Source: Halomonas sp. TD01
GTDB taxonomy: Bacteria > Pseudomonadota > Gammaproteobacteria > Pseudomonadales > Halomonadaceae
Reading direction: 5' to 3'
Assembly (NCBI RefSeq): GCF_923868895.1
Contig: NZ_OV350343.1
Location: 3,472,001 to 3,536,000 of the forward strand
Length of the DNA stretch: 64,000 nt
The notes beneath the pieces are model-generated. The model had not been told where the DNA came from. It was given only the letters and a program-made list of their open reading frames with translations, and ran no database searches. Each line of letters begins with the position of its first letter. Within the stretch, counting starts at the first letter, position 1. This document shows positions 1 through 8,757 of the stretch, piece by piece. Made by a program: the position numbers and the translations under genes.

Positions 1-682
1 GCAATGCAAAAGCTGTTCGTTGCAGCCGTTGGTAACGCCGCATCAGCATAGCGAGAATTAAACCGACCACCACGCTAATACTCACCGCGGTGCTGACCAG
101 CACCACATGCTGCTGCATGGCACGATAAAACTGCTGGTCTCGTGCCTGAAACTCCTGCACAAGAGCTAAGTTATCAAGCCATAGCGCCGCACAAACCAAC
201 CACGCGGCCCCCACGCTGCTGAGCAATAACGTGGTCCACAGCCGCGATAACCCCAAGCGTAAACGCAGTTCTACCAAGCACAGCAAAAGCAAAAAAAGCA
301 CCACCCAATGGGCAGCTCCAATCCCTAAGCGCGCTTGCGGTAGTGTCGGGTCAATCAGCCAGTGGTCTGCCACCATCAGCCCGAATGGCATCAATAATAG
401 TGTCAGGGTGACAATGCATAGTTGAGCGCAGTAATGAAGGCGGCTTGGTCTGATAGCCAAGCCACCCATGGCGACAAATAGCAAGGAAACAAGTAGCGCT
501 CCGGGCCAGCCTATCGCCGTTACTAAGCCATACGATATACCCGCTACAATTCGGTTAGGCGCAACGCTAACAAGGCCCAGCAGCCAAACAGCGCTTAACA
601 TGCAGGCACTTAAACATATCAGTACTGCGTTTAAATGCCCGGACTGTCGAGTTGGCGTTGGCAAAGCGTCTATCAGTGACAT
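1..682 (-). CDS. Osmoprotectant ABC transporter permease, N-terminal part (cut by window edge)
   Basis: The minus strand reads open from an ATG at 682 to the window edge, giving about 227 residues without a stop. The product is very hydrophobic, with several membrane segments separated by Arg-rich turns (for example RPSRLHYC, then a long segment rich in Leu and Val), and ends in a further segment followed by MRRYQRLQR. The conserved permease core with its EAA loop would lie beyond the window. It starts within a few bases of the stop of the OsmF-like binding protein (an alternative ATG at 686 overlaps that stop but soon terminates), so the two are translationally coupled. By context it is a YehY/OpuC-type inner membrane permease for glycine betaine-like solutes. 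The family assignment rests mainly on the neighbour, since the diagnostic domain is not visible. Confidence 0.7.
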   Translation of the reverse strand, partial: MSLIDALPTPTRQSGHLNAVLICLSACMLSAVWLLGLVSVAPNRIVAGISYGLVTAIGWPGALLVSLLFVAMGGLAIRPSRLHYCAQLCIVTLTLLLMPFGLMVADHWLIDPTLPQARLGIGAAHWVVLFLLLLCLVELRLRLGLSRLWTTLLLSSVGAAWLVCAALWLDNLALVQEFQARDQQFYRAMQQHVVLVSTAVSISVVVGLILAMLMRRYQRLQRTAFAL

Positions 683-685
683 TCA

Positions 686-1594
686 TTAGTCATCCAGGCT
701 ATCAAGATAGTCACTTGCGACTTGATCAGGAGAGAAACCATTCACCGCTACATCAGCGTTCAGAGTTTGCAACGTCACAAGGTCAAGCGTGGTAAATACA
801 TCGTTGAGGAGCGTCTCAATCTCGGGGTAGGTCTCTAGTACCTCGGCACGCACTACCGGCGACGGCTGGTATACCGGCTGTACGCCCTTATTATCTTCCA
901 AAACAACGAGACCCAACGCACTTAAGCCGCCATCGGTTCCGTACGTCATGGCACCATTAACGCCGCTCGTCTGCTGTGCAGCGGCGCGCATGGTAGCCGC
1001 CGTATTACCGCCTGAAAGCACTAGCAACTGGTCATCGTTGAGTTCGAAACCATAGGCGTCCTGAAACGCAGGCAGTGCCTGAGCGGATTCAACAAACTCT
1101 GCACTAGCCGCGAATTTAAACTCGCCACCGTCGTTTAAGTAGTCCGCAAGGTCAACAAGTGTCGTTAAGCCGTTGGCCGTCGCAACATCTTTACGAATAC
1201 TCATTGCCCAAGTGTTATTGGCGCTAGCAGGCTCAAGCCACACCAGCCCCTGCGCCACGTCGCGCTCTTTGACAGTCTGGTAAGCATCCTCTGCACTATT
1301 CCAGACAGGGCTATCGGTCATATCAAAGAAGAAAGCGCCGTTACCTGTGTATTCCGGATAAAGGTCGATTTCTCCCGCTTCAAGCGCACTGCGCACAACG
1401 CTGGTGCCACCCAGCTGTAAGCGATCTTCCGTAGGCACGCCGCCACGTTCTAGCGTTTGAATAATCAGCTCACCCAGCACGGCCCCTTCGGTGTCGATTT
1501 TAGATGACACGACCACTGGGGCGCTGGCGTAAGCAGTTGAAAAAGTAATGGCTGATAAACAAGCGACGATGGTCGATTTTATAGTAAAGCGCAT
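686..1594 (-). CDS. OsmF/YehZ-like osmoprotectant substrate-binding protein
   Basis: Periplasmic binding protein of an osmoprotectant ABC importer (glycine betaine/choline/proline betaine class, OpuAC-like fold). The ATG at 1594 is preceded by AGGA at good spacing; upstream in-frame ATGs are less well placed. Residues 1-18 form a signal peptide ending in TAYA, followed by the mature start SAPVVVSSKIDTEG. The stretch around GGTSVVRSALEAGEIDLYPEYTG is the family signature for the ligand-binding lobe, containing the typical EAG.IDLYPEYTG motif. Length is 302 residues, as expected. It is followed at once by a permease gene, consistent with a two- or four-gene uptake operon continuing left of the window. 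The exact ligand cannot be told from sequence. Confidence 0.88.
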   Translation of the reverse strand: MRFTIKSTIVACLSAITFSTAYASAPVVVSSKIDTEGAVLGELIIQTLERGGVPTEDRLQLGGTSVVRSALEAGEIDLYPEYTGNGAFFFDMTDSPVWNSAEDAYQTVKERDVAQGLVWLEPASANNTWAMSIRKDVATANGLTTLVDLADYLNDGGEFKFAASAEFVESAQALPAFQDAYGFELNDDQLLVLSGGNTAATMRAAAQQTSGVNGAMTYGTDGGLSALGLVVLEDNKGVQPVYQPSPVVRAEVLETYPEIETLLNDVFTTLDLVTLQTLNADVAVNGFSPDQVASDYLDSLDD

Positions 1595-1657
1595 AGTAGT
1601 CATCCTATTAGTTAGCATCTTGAAGGTATCATCTCAGTATAAGAGCCAACCACGTAA

Positions 1658-1689
1658 ACGTCAGACGCCATATCAACGGCGCCTGACGT
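1658..1689 (-). terminator. Inverted repeat after cysS, probable terminator
   Basis: ACGTCAGACGCC (1658-1669) pairs with GGCGCCTGACGT (1678-1689) with one mismatch and an 8-nt loop. It lies about 56 bases past the cysS stop in the direction of transcription. The following T-run is short (TTTACG), so termination may be weak. Confidence 0.5.
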
Positions 1690-1744
1690 CCACAACGCTT
1701 CTATTCGATGCCCCCATCGTGTTCACGCTTAACATTGATAACGC

Positions 1745-3136
1745 TTAGGGCGCTTCAATCACCCACGTTGTCCCTTCACGAGAATCTTTCAGGATAATAC
1801 CCATGCTCGCTAATTCATCTCGAATAGCATCCGCCTGAGCAAAATCTTTATTCGCTTTTGCTTCCTTACGCTGCGCTATTTTGGCTTCAATCTCAGCCTC
1901 ACTCAGCGCTACCTGCTGCTGATTACCTTTCAAAAAGGTCTGAGGATTTTGCTGCAGAAGCCCTAACACACCCGCTAGACGTGTTAATTCCGATGCTAAA
2001 TGCTGCGCTTTTTCTGATGACTCGCTCTTAGCGCGATTAAGATCCCGCGCCAGATCGAATAACACCGCTAACGCCTCAGGCGAATTAAAGTCGTCATCCA
2101 TCGCCGTGGTGAAACGCTCGGCATAGCCTGTCTCATCACCGCCACCGCCAGACAACACTTCCACCCCCTCTAACGCTGTATAAAAACGTGTCAGCGATTT
2201 GCGAGCCTCATGGAGAGAATCCACCGAGTAGTTAATTGGGCTGCGGTAGTGGCTAGCCACTAGCAAGAAACGCACGACTTCCGGATCATGCTCAGCCAAC
2301 ACATCACGGATAGTAAAAAAGTTACCCAGCGATTTTGACATCTTTTCCTGGTTAACCCGTACAGCCCCGGCATGCATCCAGGTGTTGACGTAGGTTTTGC
2401 CCGTCGCTGCCTCTGATTGGGCAATTTCGTTTTCATGATGAGGGAACGTAAGATCAGGGCCTCCACCATGAATATCGAAGGTATCGCCTAAGCAGCACGT
2501 CGACATTGCTGAACACTCAATATGCCATCCTGGGCGGCCATTGCCCCAAGGAGAATGCCAGTGTGCTTCGCCCGGTTTAGCGGCTTTCCAAAGCACAAAA
2601 TCGAGCGGGTCTTCTTTATGAACGTCAACCTCAACCCGGGCACCAGAACGCATATCATCAAGTTGACGATTATTTAGCTTTCCATAGTCGGCGAATTTAC
2701 GTACTCGGTAGTACACATCACCATTGGCAGCGGCGTAGGCAAAGTCTTTCTCAATCAGCGTCTGAATCATGGCAACGATATCACCGATATGTCCTGTCGC
2801 CCGTGGTTCATGGCTTGGCGGCAACACACTCAGACGAGCTTCGTCTTCATGCATCGCCTGGATCATACGCTCAGTTAGTGCGCTAATCGATTCGCCATTC
2901 TCTTCTGCACGCTTGAGAATTTTATCGTCAATGTCGGTGATGTTACGCACATAAGTAACGTCGTAGCCACGATAACGTAGGTAGCGGGTTATCACATCAA
3001 AGGCCACCATGACCCGCGCGTGGCCAAGGTGACAGTAGTCATACACCGTCATGCCGCAGACATACATGCTAACTTTACCCGCCACCAGCGGGGTAAACGG
3101 TTCTTTGCGACGTGTCAGCGTATTATAAATGTGCAT
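1745..3136 (-). CDS. cysS: Cysteinyl-tRNA synthetase
   Basis: Cytoplasmic class I synthetase that charges tRNA-Cys. The Rossmann-fold HIGH signature appears as HLGH at residues 36-39, and KMSKS appears intact near residue 265 in EKMSKSLGN. The zinc-site residues expected for CysRS are visible: Cys27 in MYVCGMT, the Cys of HIECSAM, and His/Glu of FPHHENE. Length of 463 residues matches the E. coli enzyme (461). The C-terminal anticodon-binding region ends in a normal DALR-like tail with [17 protein letters not shown]. The gene lies 11 bases downstream of glnS on the same strand, so both synthetases are probably cotranscribed. Start ATG gives the canonical MHIYNTL N-terminus. Confidence 0.97.
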   Translation of the reverse strand: MHIYNTLTRRKEPFTPLVAGKVSMYVCGMTVYDYCHLGHARVMVAFDVITRYLRYRGYDVTYVRNITDIDDKILKRAEENGESISALTERMIQAMHEDEARLSVLPPSHEPRATGHIGDIVAMIQTLIEKDFAYAAANGDVYYRVRKFADYGKLNNRQLDDMRSGARVEVDVHKEDPLDFVLWKAAKPGEAHWHSPWGNGRPGWHIECSAMSTCCLGDTFDIHGGGPDLTFPHHENEIAQSEAATGKTYVNTWMHAGAVRVNQEKMSKSLGNFFTIRDVLAEHDPEVVRFLLVASHYRSPINYSVDSLHEARKSLTRFYTALEGVEVLSGGGGDETGYAERFTTAMDDDFNSPEALAVLFDLARDLNRAKSESSEKAQHLASELTRLAGVLGLLQQNPQTFLKGNQQQVALSEAEIEAKIAQRKEAKANKDFAQADAIRDELASMGIILKDSREGTTWVIEAP

Positions 3137-3147
3137 ATGACGATTCC

Positions 3148-4827
3148 TTAGCCCTTCTGTTTGATTTTCGCCCAGCTATCTTTCAACCCAACGGTACGAT
3201 TAAACACTAGTTGTCCTGGCTTAGACGCATGACGGTCAGCGCAGAAGTAACCTACCCGCTCAAACTGGAAGCGATCTTCTGGGACAGCATCCGCTAAACT
3301 GGGCTCGCCAATGGCATAGCACACCGCCAAAGAGTCCGGGTTCAGGTGCTCGAGAAAGTCGACATCTTTGTCACGATCTGGCTGCTCAACCGTGAACAAA
3401 TTGTCATACAAGCGTACTTCCATCGGTACACCATGGGCAGCACTCACCCAATGAATTACGCCTTTTACCTTGCGGCCTTCAGGATTTTTACCCAGGGTAT
3501 CGAAATCCACTGAACAATGCAGTTCCGTCACGTCACCAGCTTCGTTCTTAATAACGTCATCACAACGAATCACATAGCTATTACGCAGACGGACTTCTTT
3601 GCCAGGCGCTAAACGGAAAAACTTTTTGGGCGCGTCTTCCATGAAGTCGTCTTGGTCGATATACAGCTCGCGACTAAACGGCACCTTACGTACAGCCATG
3701 TCGTCACGCGCAGGGTGCCCAGGCACGTCATACACTTCTTCATGATCTTCAGGAACGTTCGTCAGTACCACCTTAAGCGGTTTCAATACGCACATTGCTC
3801 GCGGCGCATTGTCCTCAAGATCAGAGCGAATTGCATGCGTTAGCATGGCAATATCCACTAAGCCGCCATCGGCGCGAGTAACACCAATCATCTCACAGAA
3901 TTTGCGAATGGATGCCGGCGTATAGCCGCGGCGGCGCATACCAGAAATGGTTGGCATACGCGGATCGTCCCAGCCATCGACAATCTGCTCGTCAACTAGC
4001 AGCTTTAGCTTGCGCTTCGAGGTCAGCGTGTAGTCCAGGTTAAGTCGAGCAAACTCGATTTGGCGCGGTTTAGCGGGAACCGGCAAGTTATTCAAAAACC
4101 ACTCGTAAAGCGGGCGGTGGTCTTCAAACTCCAGCGTACAAATTGAATGGGTAATGCCTTCAATGGCATCAGACTGGCCATGGGTAAAATCGTACGACGG
4201 GTAGATTTTCCACTTGTCGCCTGTTTGATGGTGGCTGGCATGGCGAATCCGGTAAAGGATCGGGTCACGAAGATTGATATTGGGCGATGCCATATCAATT
4301 TTAGCCCGAAGCACTTTTTCACCTTCGCCAAACTCGCCGTTTTTCATCCGCTCAAGCAGGTTGAGGTTCTCGTCAACGCTGCGCTCACGGTATGGACTAG
4401 GCTTGCCTGGCGCTGTGAGTGTGCCACGATATTCACGAATTTCATCCGGTGAAAGGTCATCAACGTAGGCTTTGTCTTCACGAATTAAATGCTGTGCCCA
4501 CGCATAAAGCTGGTCGAAATAATCAGAAGCAAAGCGAACTGGACCTGCCCAGTTAAAGCCTAACCAGCTGACATCCTCTTTGATAGCGTCAATATACGCT
4601 TGCTCTTCCTTCGCTGGGTTGGTGTCGTCAAAGCGCAGATGACACTCACCACCTAGCTGCTCCGCCAACCCGAAGTTCAAACATATCGACTTTGCATGAC
4701 CGATATGCAAAAAGCCATTGGGCTCGGGAGGAAAGCGCGTCACAATTTTGCTGACCTGGCCGCCCTCTATTTCGTCGCGTACTTGGTTGCGAATAAAGTT
4801 CGGCGCTGGGGTGGTCTCGTTGGTCAT
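3148..4827 (-). CDS. glnS: Glutaminyl-tRNA synthetase
   Basis: Class I synthetase that attaches glutamine to tRNA-Gln in the cytoplasm. HIGH is exact at residues 41-44 within [15 protein letters not shown], and the KMSKS equivalent appears as LTSKRKL near residue 268, the version usual in GlnRS. The region DDTNPAKEE and the anticodon-binding beta-barrel domains ([11 protein letters not shown] onward, then [17 protein letters not shown]) follow in the expected order. Length is 559 residues against 554 in E. coli. Divergent from ppiB across a 156-bp gap that must hold promoters for both directions. Presence of GlnRS fits a gammaproteobacterium. Confidence 0.97.
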   Translation of the reverse strand: MTNETTPAPNFIRNQVRDEIEGGQVSKIVTRFPPEPNGFLHIGHAKSICLNFGLAEQLGGECHLRFDDTNPAKEEQAYIDAIKEDVSWLGFNWAGPVRFASDYFDQLYAWAQHLIREDKAYVDDLSPDEIREYRGTLTAPGKPSPYRERSVDENLNLLERMKNGEFGEGEKVLRAKIDMASPNINLRDPILYRIRHASHHQTGDKWKIYPSYDFTHGQSDAIEGITHSICTLEFEDHRPLYEWFLNNLPVPAKPRQIEFARLNLDYTLTSKRKLKLLVDEQIVDGWDDPRMPTISGMRRRGYTPASIRKFCEMIGVTRADGGLVDIAMLTHAIRSDLEDNAPRAMCVLKPLKVVLTNVPEDHEEVYDVPGHPARDDMAVRKVPFSRELYIDQDDFMEDAPKKFFRLAPGKEVRLRNSYVIRCDDVIKNEAGDVTELHCSVDFDTLGKNPEGRKVKGVIHWVSAAHGVPMEVRLYDNLFTVEQPDRDKDVDFLEHLNPDSLAVCYAIGEPSLADAVPEDRFQFERVGYFCADRHASKPGQLVFNRTVGLKDSWAKIKQKG

Positions 4828-4983
4828 GGTGGTGTTGATAACCTCATGGTGGATGGCGGGCTAGGCAACGAATGCCTACGCTATTAGGGTTTGCGCTTCG
4901 CGGTGCCAAGCAAAACCGCTATTATAACGTGACGCCGATGCACAGCGCCAAGGCGAACGCCTTTATTGAACAGGAATTTATCT

Positions 4984-5484
4984 ATGATCGTATTACAGAC
5001 CAACCACGGTGACATCACTATTGCGCTTAATCATGAAAAAGCGCCCAAAACTGCCGCCAATTTTGAGCAATATGTCCGCGATGGTTTTTATGATGGCACT
5101 TTGTTCCATCGTGTTATCGATGGCTTCATGGTTCAGGGCGGTGGCTTCGATCAAGATTTCAACCAAAAGCCGACGCGTGACCCAATCGAAAACGAAGCCG
5201 ACAATGGATTACAAAACACTGTTGGCACACTTGCGATGGCGCGCACCCAAGACCCTCACTCTGCCACGGCACAGTTCTTTATCAACGTTGGAAACAATAG
5301 CTTCTTGAATCATAGTGGTAAAAGCCTACAAGGCTGGGGTTACGCTGTGTTTGGAGAGGTTATCGAAGGCATGGACGTGGTAGACGCCATCCGTGGTGTA
5401 AGCACCACGCGCCGAGGAATGCATGCTGACGTGCCCGCAGACGATGTCATCATTGAGCGCGCTTACGTTAAAGAAGCCGACTAA
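4984..5484 (+). CDS. ppiB: Peptidyl-prolyl cis-trans isomerase B (cyclophilin)
   Basis: Cytoplasmic cyclophilin that catalyses proline isomerisation. The ATG at 4984 is chosen over an upstream TTG because AGGAA sits just before it and [11 protein letters not shown] is the usual N-terminus. Cyclophilin core residues are visible: [15 protein letters not shown], and later [19 protein letters not shown], which includes the active-site Arg, Phe and Gln stretches. Length is 166 residues, close to E. coli PpiB (164), and there is no signal peptide, so it is PpiB and not PpiA. It is followed after 13 bases by lpxH, the same pairing as in Pseudomonas and E. coli, so both form a short operon. Confidence 0.95.
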   Translation: MIVLQTNHGDITIALNHEKAPKTAANFEQYVRDGFYDGTLFHRVIDGFMVQGGGFDQDFNQKPTRDPIENEADNGLQNTVGTLAMARTQDPHSATAQFFINVGNNSFLNHSGKSLQGWGYAVFGEVIEGMDVVDAIRGVSTTRRGMHADVPADDVIIERAYVKEAD

Positions 5485-5497
5485 TTTTGGGAGTTCT

Positions 5498-6268
5498 ATG
5501 CGCACTCTGCTGATAGCTGATACGCATCTAAGCAGTGATACCCCTGAGATTAATCAGGGGTTTTATCGTTACTTAGAGCGCACCGCTGCAGGGGCTGATG
5601 CCCTGTATCTTCTAGGCGACTTATTTGACGCCTGGATTGGGGATGACCTCCTTGATACACCACATCCTCTTAGCGGCATTGCCTGGGAAGTGATCAAACG
5701 GTTGCGTAAATTAAGCAGCAACGGAACCTCCATTTACTTCCTGCACGGCAATCGCGACTTTCTGATTGGCGAGCGCTTCATCCATGAGTGCCAAGCCTCT
5801 TTGCTACCCGAAAGCCAAACAGTGGAACTCCAGGGCGTGCCAGCCGTTATTCTGCACGGCGACAGCCTTTGCACCAGAGATGATGCATATATGGCGTTCC
5901 GCCAACAGTCGAGAGATCCTCAGTGGCAAACGCAGATCTTATCTTTACCCCTTGATCAGCGGCTGGAACTTGCCAAGAGCCTGCGCATGCAGTCAGGCGA
6001 TGCTAACGCGAATAAAGCGGAAGCAATCATGGACGTGACACCTGAAGAAGTAGTAACGCTGATGGCGCGCTCCGGTGTCACTACCATGATTCATGGTCAC
6101 ACCCACCGGCCTAAGGTACATGATTTGACGGTCGAGGATGTGCCCGCAAAACGATTTGTTCTTGGTGATTGGGATGACAAACATGGCTGGGACATTGTGG
6201 TTGAGCGCACGACAGAACATAACACCATGCCTATTCTGCGCCAATTTACCTTAGCTAACCCACCCTAA
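5498..6268 (+). CDS. lpxH: UDP-2,3-diacylglucosamine diphosphatase
   Basis: Hydrolyses UDP-2,3-diacylglucosamine to lipid X in lipid A synthesis, acting peripherally at the inner membrane. It is a calcineurin-like phosphoesterase: Asp8 and His10 in LLIADTHLS, then LLGDLFDAWIGDD, LHGNRDFLIG, LHGDSLC and IHGHTHRP supply the five metal-binding motifs in order. The ATG at 5498 has GGGAG upstream and gives 256 residues, slightly longer than the E. coli protein (240). A longer in-frame extension overlapping ppiB is not credible because the motif I Asp must be near the N-terminus. A strong terminator follows. Confidence 0.95.
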   Translation: MRTLLIADTHLSSDTPEINQGFYRYLERTAAGADALYLLGDLFDAWIGDDLLDTPHPLSGIAWEVIKRLRKLSSNGTSIYFLHGNRDFLIGERFIHECQASLLPESQTVELQGVPAVILHGDSLCTRDDAYMAFRQQSRDPQWQTQILSLPLDQRLELAKSLRMQSGDANANKAEAIMDVTPEEVVTLMARSGVTTMIHGHTHRPKVHDLTVEDVPAKRFVLGDWDDKHGWDIVVERTTEHNTMPILRQFTLANPP

Positions 6269-6302
6269 TACCTAACGCTGCGACATCACGAAAAAGCCAT
6301 CA

Positions 6303-6336
6303 AAAAAGCCGACCAAATTAACTTGGCCGGCTTTTT
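6303..6336. terminator. Bidirectional intrinsic terminator between lpxH and ppiD
   Basis: AAAAAGCCGACCAA (6303-6316) pairs with TTGGCCGGCTTTTT (6323-6336) with one mismatch and a 6-nt loop. A-run and T-run flank the stem on both sides, so it can end both the ppiB-lpxH transcript and the converging ppiD transcript. Confidence 0.9.
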
Positions 6337-6360
6337 CTTGGAGTGATGATGACGCGTTAA

Positions 6361-8178
6361 TTAACGTTCAATTTCCGCATCACTACGCAGGTCGTCTACC
6401 AAGCCCTGAATGACAGACTGCGCGCGGAGTTGCTCAGCCATTTGTGCTACAAAAGAGGTAAGCTGTTCGTCAACTTCGCCTACTGACACGCTATCAAGCG
6501 CTATGATAGCAACGCTTTCCGGCAGTGACACAGAGCGATAAATGCTAGCGCCCTCCTGCGGACGCGGCATACGAAACACCTCCTGTACAACCGTTTGGGG
6601 AAGCACACTTTCAGACTGGCGTGAGATATTGCTAGCTTCAAGCCAATCAATGTCGTTGGCCTCACCAGCTTCCAAAGACGCTATTATACGAGATGCCTCT
6701 TGCTTAATCGCCTCCTGGCGTTGTTGAACAACAACCGCACTCGCGACCTCATCACGCACATCGTCTAATGCCAGCTGAGTCGCTTCGCGATGCTCCGCAA
6801 CACGCAGCACGAGACGCCGATCATCATCAAGCTCGATCACTTCGCTGTTATAGCCTTCCTGTAATACGTCAGCACTAAAGGCCTCATCAAGCACACCTGG
6901 CTCTGAAAGTACGCCCTCGCCTTCACCACGTGCTAACCAGTCAGTCTGGTTAAGCGTTAGACCGAGGTCATCCGCTACGCTTTGTAGATCATCGGCAGCA
7001 AAACTCTCATCAATTAAGCGCTGCACTTGCTGATTGAACTCATCACTGACGTCACGCAGAGCAACATCTTGCTGAAGTGCCTCGCGCTGCTCCTCAAAGG
7101 CGGGTGCTGCAAGCTCAGTTACCTGAAGGATATGAAATGCACCATCCATTTCCACCAGTTGTGATGTCTCACCCTCATTAAGAGCAAAAGCTGCTTCATC
7201 AAAGGCTTCACCGAAGAAACCACGACTGATAACTCCTAAGTCACCGCCTTCTTCAGCACTTGCCGTGTCATCTGAGTAACGCAGTGCTGTATCGGCAAAC
7301 GACTCACCACTGTTCAAGGCTTCTAGGGCCTCGTTAGCGTGTGCTTGCGCTTCTTCGCGGCTGCGCTCGTCGCCAAACGTCACCATGATATGAGAAACAC
7401 GTCGATCAGCATTGCGATTCTGTTCGCGCCACGCATCGCGCAACTGCTGTTCGTCAACCTCAACGTTTTCCGCCATGGTTTGACGGTCAACTAGCACATA
7501 TTCAACACGCACCTGCTCAGGGCGCTCGAAACGTTCTTGATTTGCGTCGAAGTAATCCTGCATATGCGTTTCAGTAACATCCACATCAACGCTTACATCG
7601 TTAGCATCTAATAAAACATAGCGAAAACTGCGCTGCTGACGCTGTAGCTCAGCTAAACGCTCCTGCTCGCTTTCCAAACTGAAGTCGCTAAAAGCAAGGC
7701 CTTGCTGCAAATGCTGACGCTTGATATCAGCCCGTAGCTCTTCCCGAAACGCCACTGGGGTATATCCCGCACCAGCGAGACGATTCCGGAATATCTCAGC
7801 TGAAAACCGACCATCTTGATCATGAAATTCTGGTAAACCAACAATCATTTGATCTAGCTGGGCATCGGAGACGAACACACCGCCATCTTCAGCATACTGC
7901 GTTAGCAGCTGCTGAGTTATCAGCTGATCAAGCACGTCATTGCGAAGCGCCCGCTCTTGCTCTGGTGGCACTTGCCCAGAGCGAAGTGCACGTTGCACCT
8001 CAAGCTCAACCTGCTGTCGCATAATTGGCTCGCCATTAACGCTCGCCACTTCATTCGGGTCATCGCCGAAAACACTAAACAGCGACTCCACGCCAAAAAG
8101 CGCCATGGCAGCAACCATAACACCGATAATTATTTTGGCACCCCAGCTTCTGGAGCCATCTCGAATACTTTGCAGCAT
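6361..8178 (-). CDS. ppiD: Periplasmic folding chaperone / peptidyl-prolyl isomerase D
   Basis: Inner-membrane-anchored, periplasm-facing chaperone that helps newly exported proteins near the Sec translocon. Residues 1-35 hold a cytoplasmic basic start (MLQSIRDGSRSW) and one membrane helix (IIIGVMVAAMALFGV). A SurA_N-like chaperone region follows, then one parvulin domain recognisable from VSHIMVTFGD, ALRYSDDTASAEEGGDLG and FALNEGETS. The C-terminal 250 residues are acidic and helical, as usual. Length is 605 residues (E. coli 623). GAGG precedes the ATG. It lies downstream of hupB, past a strong terminator, so it probably has its own promoter; gene order lon-hupB-ppiD matches E. coli. Confidence 0.93.
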   Translation of the reverse strand: MLQSIRDGSRSWGAKIIIGVMVAAMALFGVESLFSVFGDDPNEVASVNGEPIMRQQVELEVQRALRSGQVPPEQERALRNDVLDQLITQQLLTQYAEDGGVFVSDAQLDQMIVGLPEFHDQDGRFSAEIFRNRLAGAGYTPVAFREELRADIKRQHLQQGLAFSDFSLESEQERLAELQRQQRSFRYVLLDANDVSVDVDVTETHMQDYFDANQERFERPEQVRVEYVLVDRQTMAENVEVDEQQLRDAWREQNRNADRRVSHIMVTFGDERSREEAQAHANEALEALNSGESFADTALRYSDDTASAEEGGDLGVISRGFFGEAFDEAAFALNEGETSQLVEMDGAFHILQVTELAAPAFEEQREALQQDVALRDVSDEFNQQVQRLIDESFAADDLQSVADDLGLTLNQTDWLARGEGEGVLSEPGVLDEAFSADVLQEGYNSEVIELDDDRRLVLRVAEHREATQLALDDVRDEVASAVVVQQRQEAIKQEASRIIASLEAGEANDIDWLEASNISRQSESVLPQTVVQEVFRMPRPQEGASIYRSVSLPESVAIIALDSVSVGEVDEQLTSFVAQMAEQLRAQSVIQGLVDDLRSDAEIER

Positions 8179-8227
8179 GCTAGCCTCAGATCATCACAGC
8201 TATCTATCGCCCCAACCTAGCGGGCCA

Positions 8228-8266
8228 GAAAAAAACATGGGCGCATCGCGGATGCGATGCGCCCAT
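8228..8266 (-). terminator. Intrinsic terminator of hupB
   Basis: A perfect 13-bp stem (8237-8249 with 8254-8266, core GGGCGCATCGC) with a 4-nt loop is followed in the minus direction by a run of seven T. It sits 25 bases after the hupB stop and separates hupB from ppiD. Confidence 0.93.
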
Positions 8267-8290
8267 TAGCTTACAGCAAACGCGAGCCAA

Positions 8291-8563
8291 TTAGTTGACG
8301 GCGTCTTTCAGCGCTTTACCGGCTTTGAAGCTGGGAACTTTTGCAGCGCTAATTTCAATCGGCTGACCCGTCTGCGGGTTACGGCCAGTACGTGCGGCAC
8401 GCTCTTTAATTGCGAAAGTACCAAAACCTACCAGGGAAACACTTTCGCCTTTTTTGAGGCTATCGGTGACAGACTCCACCATGGCATCCAATGCGCGGGT
8501 TGCCGCTGCTTTCGGAATATCAGCAGATGCGGCAATAGCTTCAATCAGCTCGGACTTATTCAC
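8291..8563 (-). CDS. hupB: DNA-binding protein HU, beta-type subunit
   Basis: Small nucleoid protein that bends DNA non-specifically. All hallmarks of the HU/IHF family are present in 90 residues: the N-terminal helices [11 protein letters not shown], the GFGTF turn, and the DNA-gripping arm [18 protein letters not shown]. The start codon is GTG at 8563, preceded by AAGGGGTGA; no ATG alternative lies nearby. Position between lon and ppiD is the classical hupB location. A well-formed sigma-70 promoter and a strong terminator show it can be expressed as a single gene. Confidence 0.96.
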   Translation of the reverse strand: MNKSELIEAIAASADIPKAAATRALDAMVESVTDSLKKGESVSLVGFGTFAIKERAARTGRNPQTGQPIEISAAKVPSFKAGKALKDAVN

Positions 8564-8643
8564 ACTTCACCCCTTAACTGTTTCAAAAAAATGGCTCTGA
8601 ACGGCACTGCCACCGTTAGATACAACTTCAAAGCGTAGCTGTG

Positions 8644-8673
8644 TTTTATAGCAATGCCTTGAAACTCCTGTCA
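8644..8673 (-). promoter_or_regulatory. Sigma-70 promoter of hupB
   Basis: On the minus strand a perfect TTGACA (8673-8668) is separated by 18 bases from TATAAA (8649-8644). It lies about 80 bases upstream of the hupB GTG. Both boxes are near consensus, as expected for an abundant nucleoid protein. Confidence 0.75.
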
Positions 8674-8757
8674 AGCGACAGTGCCGAGAAATGCCCGTAA
8701 CTCAAGGCCTTGGGCAAAATTATTAAGTAATGTTAAAACTCAGTAGAGCATTAACGC

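Noticed and set aside
6303..6336. A REP-like repeat after lpxH
   Set aside because: The stem with A- and T-runs is explained as a bidirectional terminator and I see no other copy in the window.
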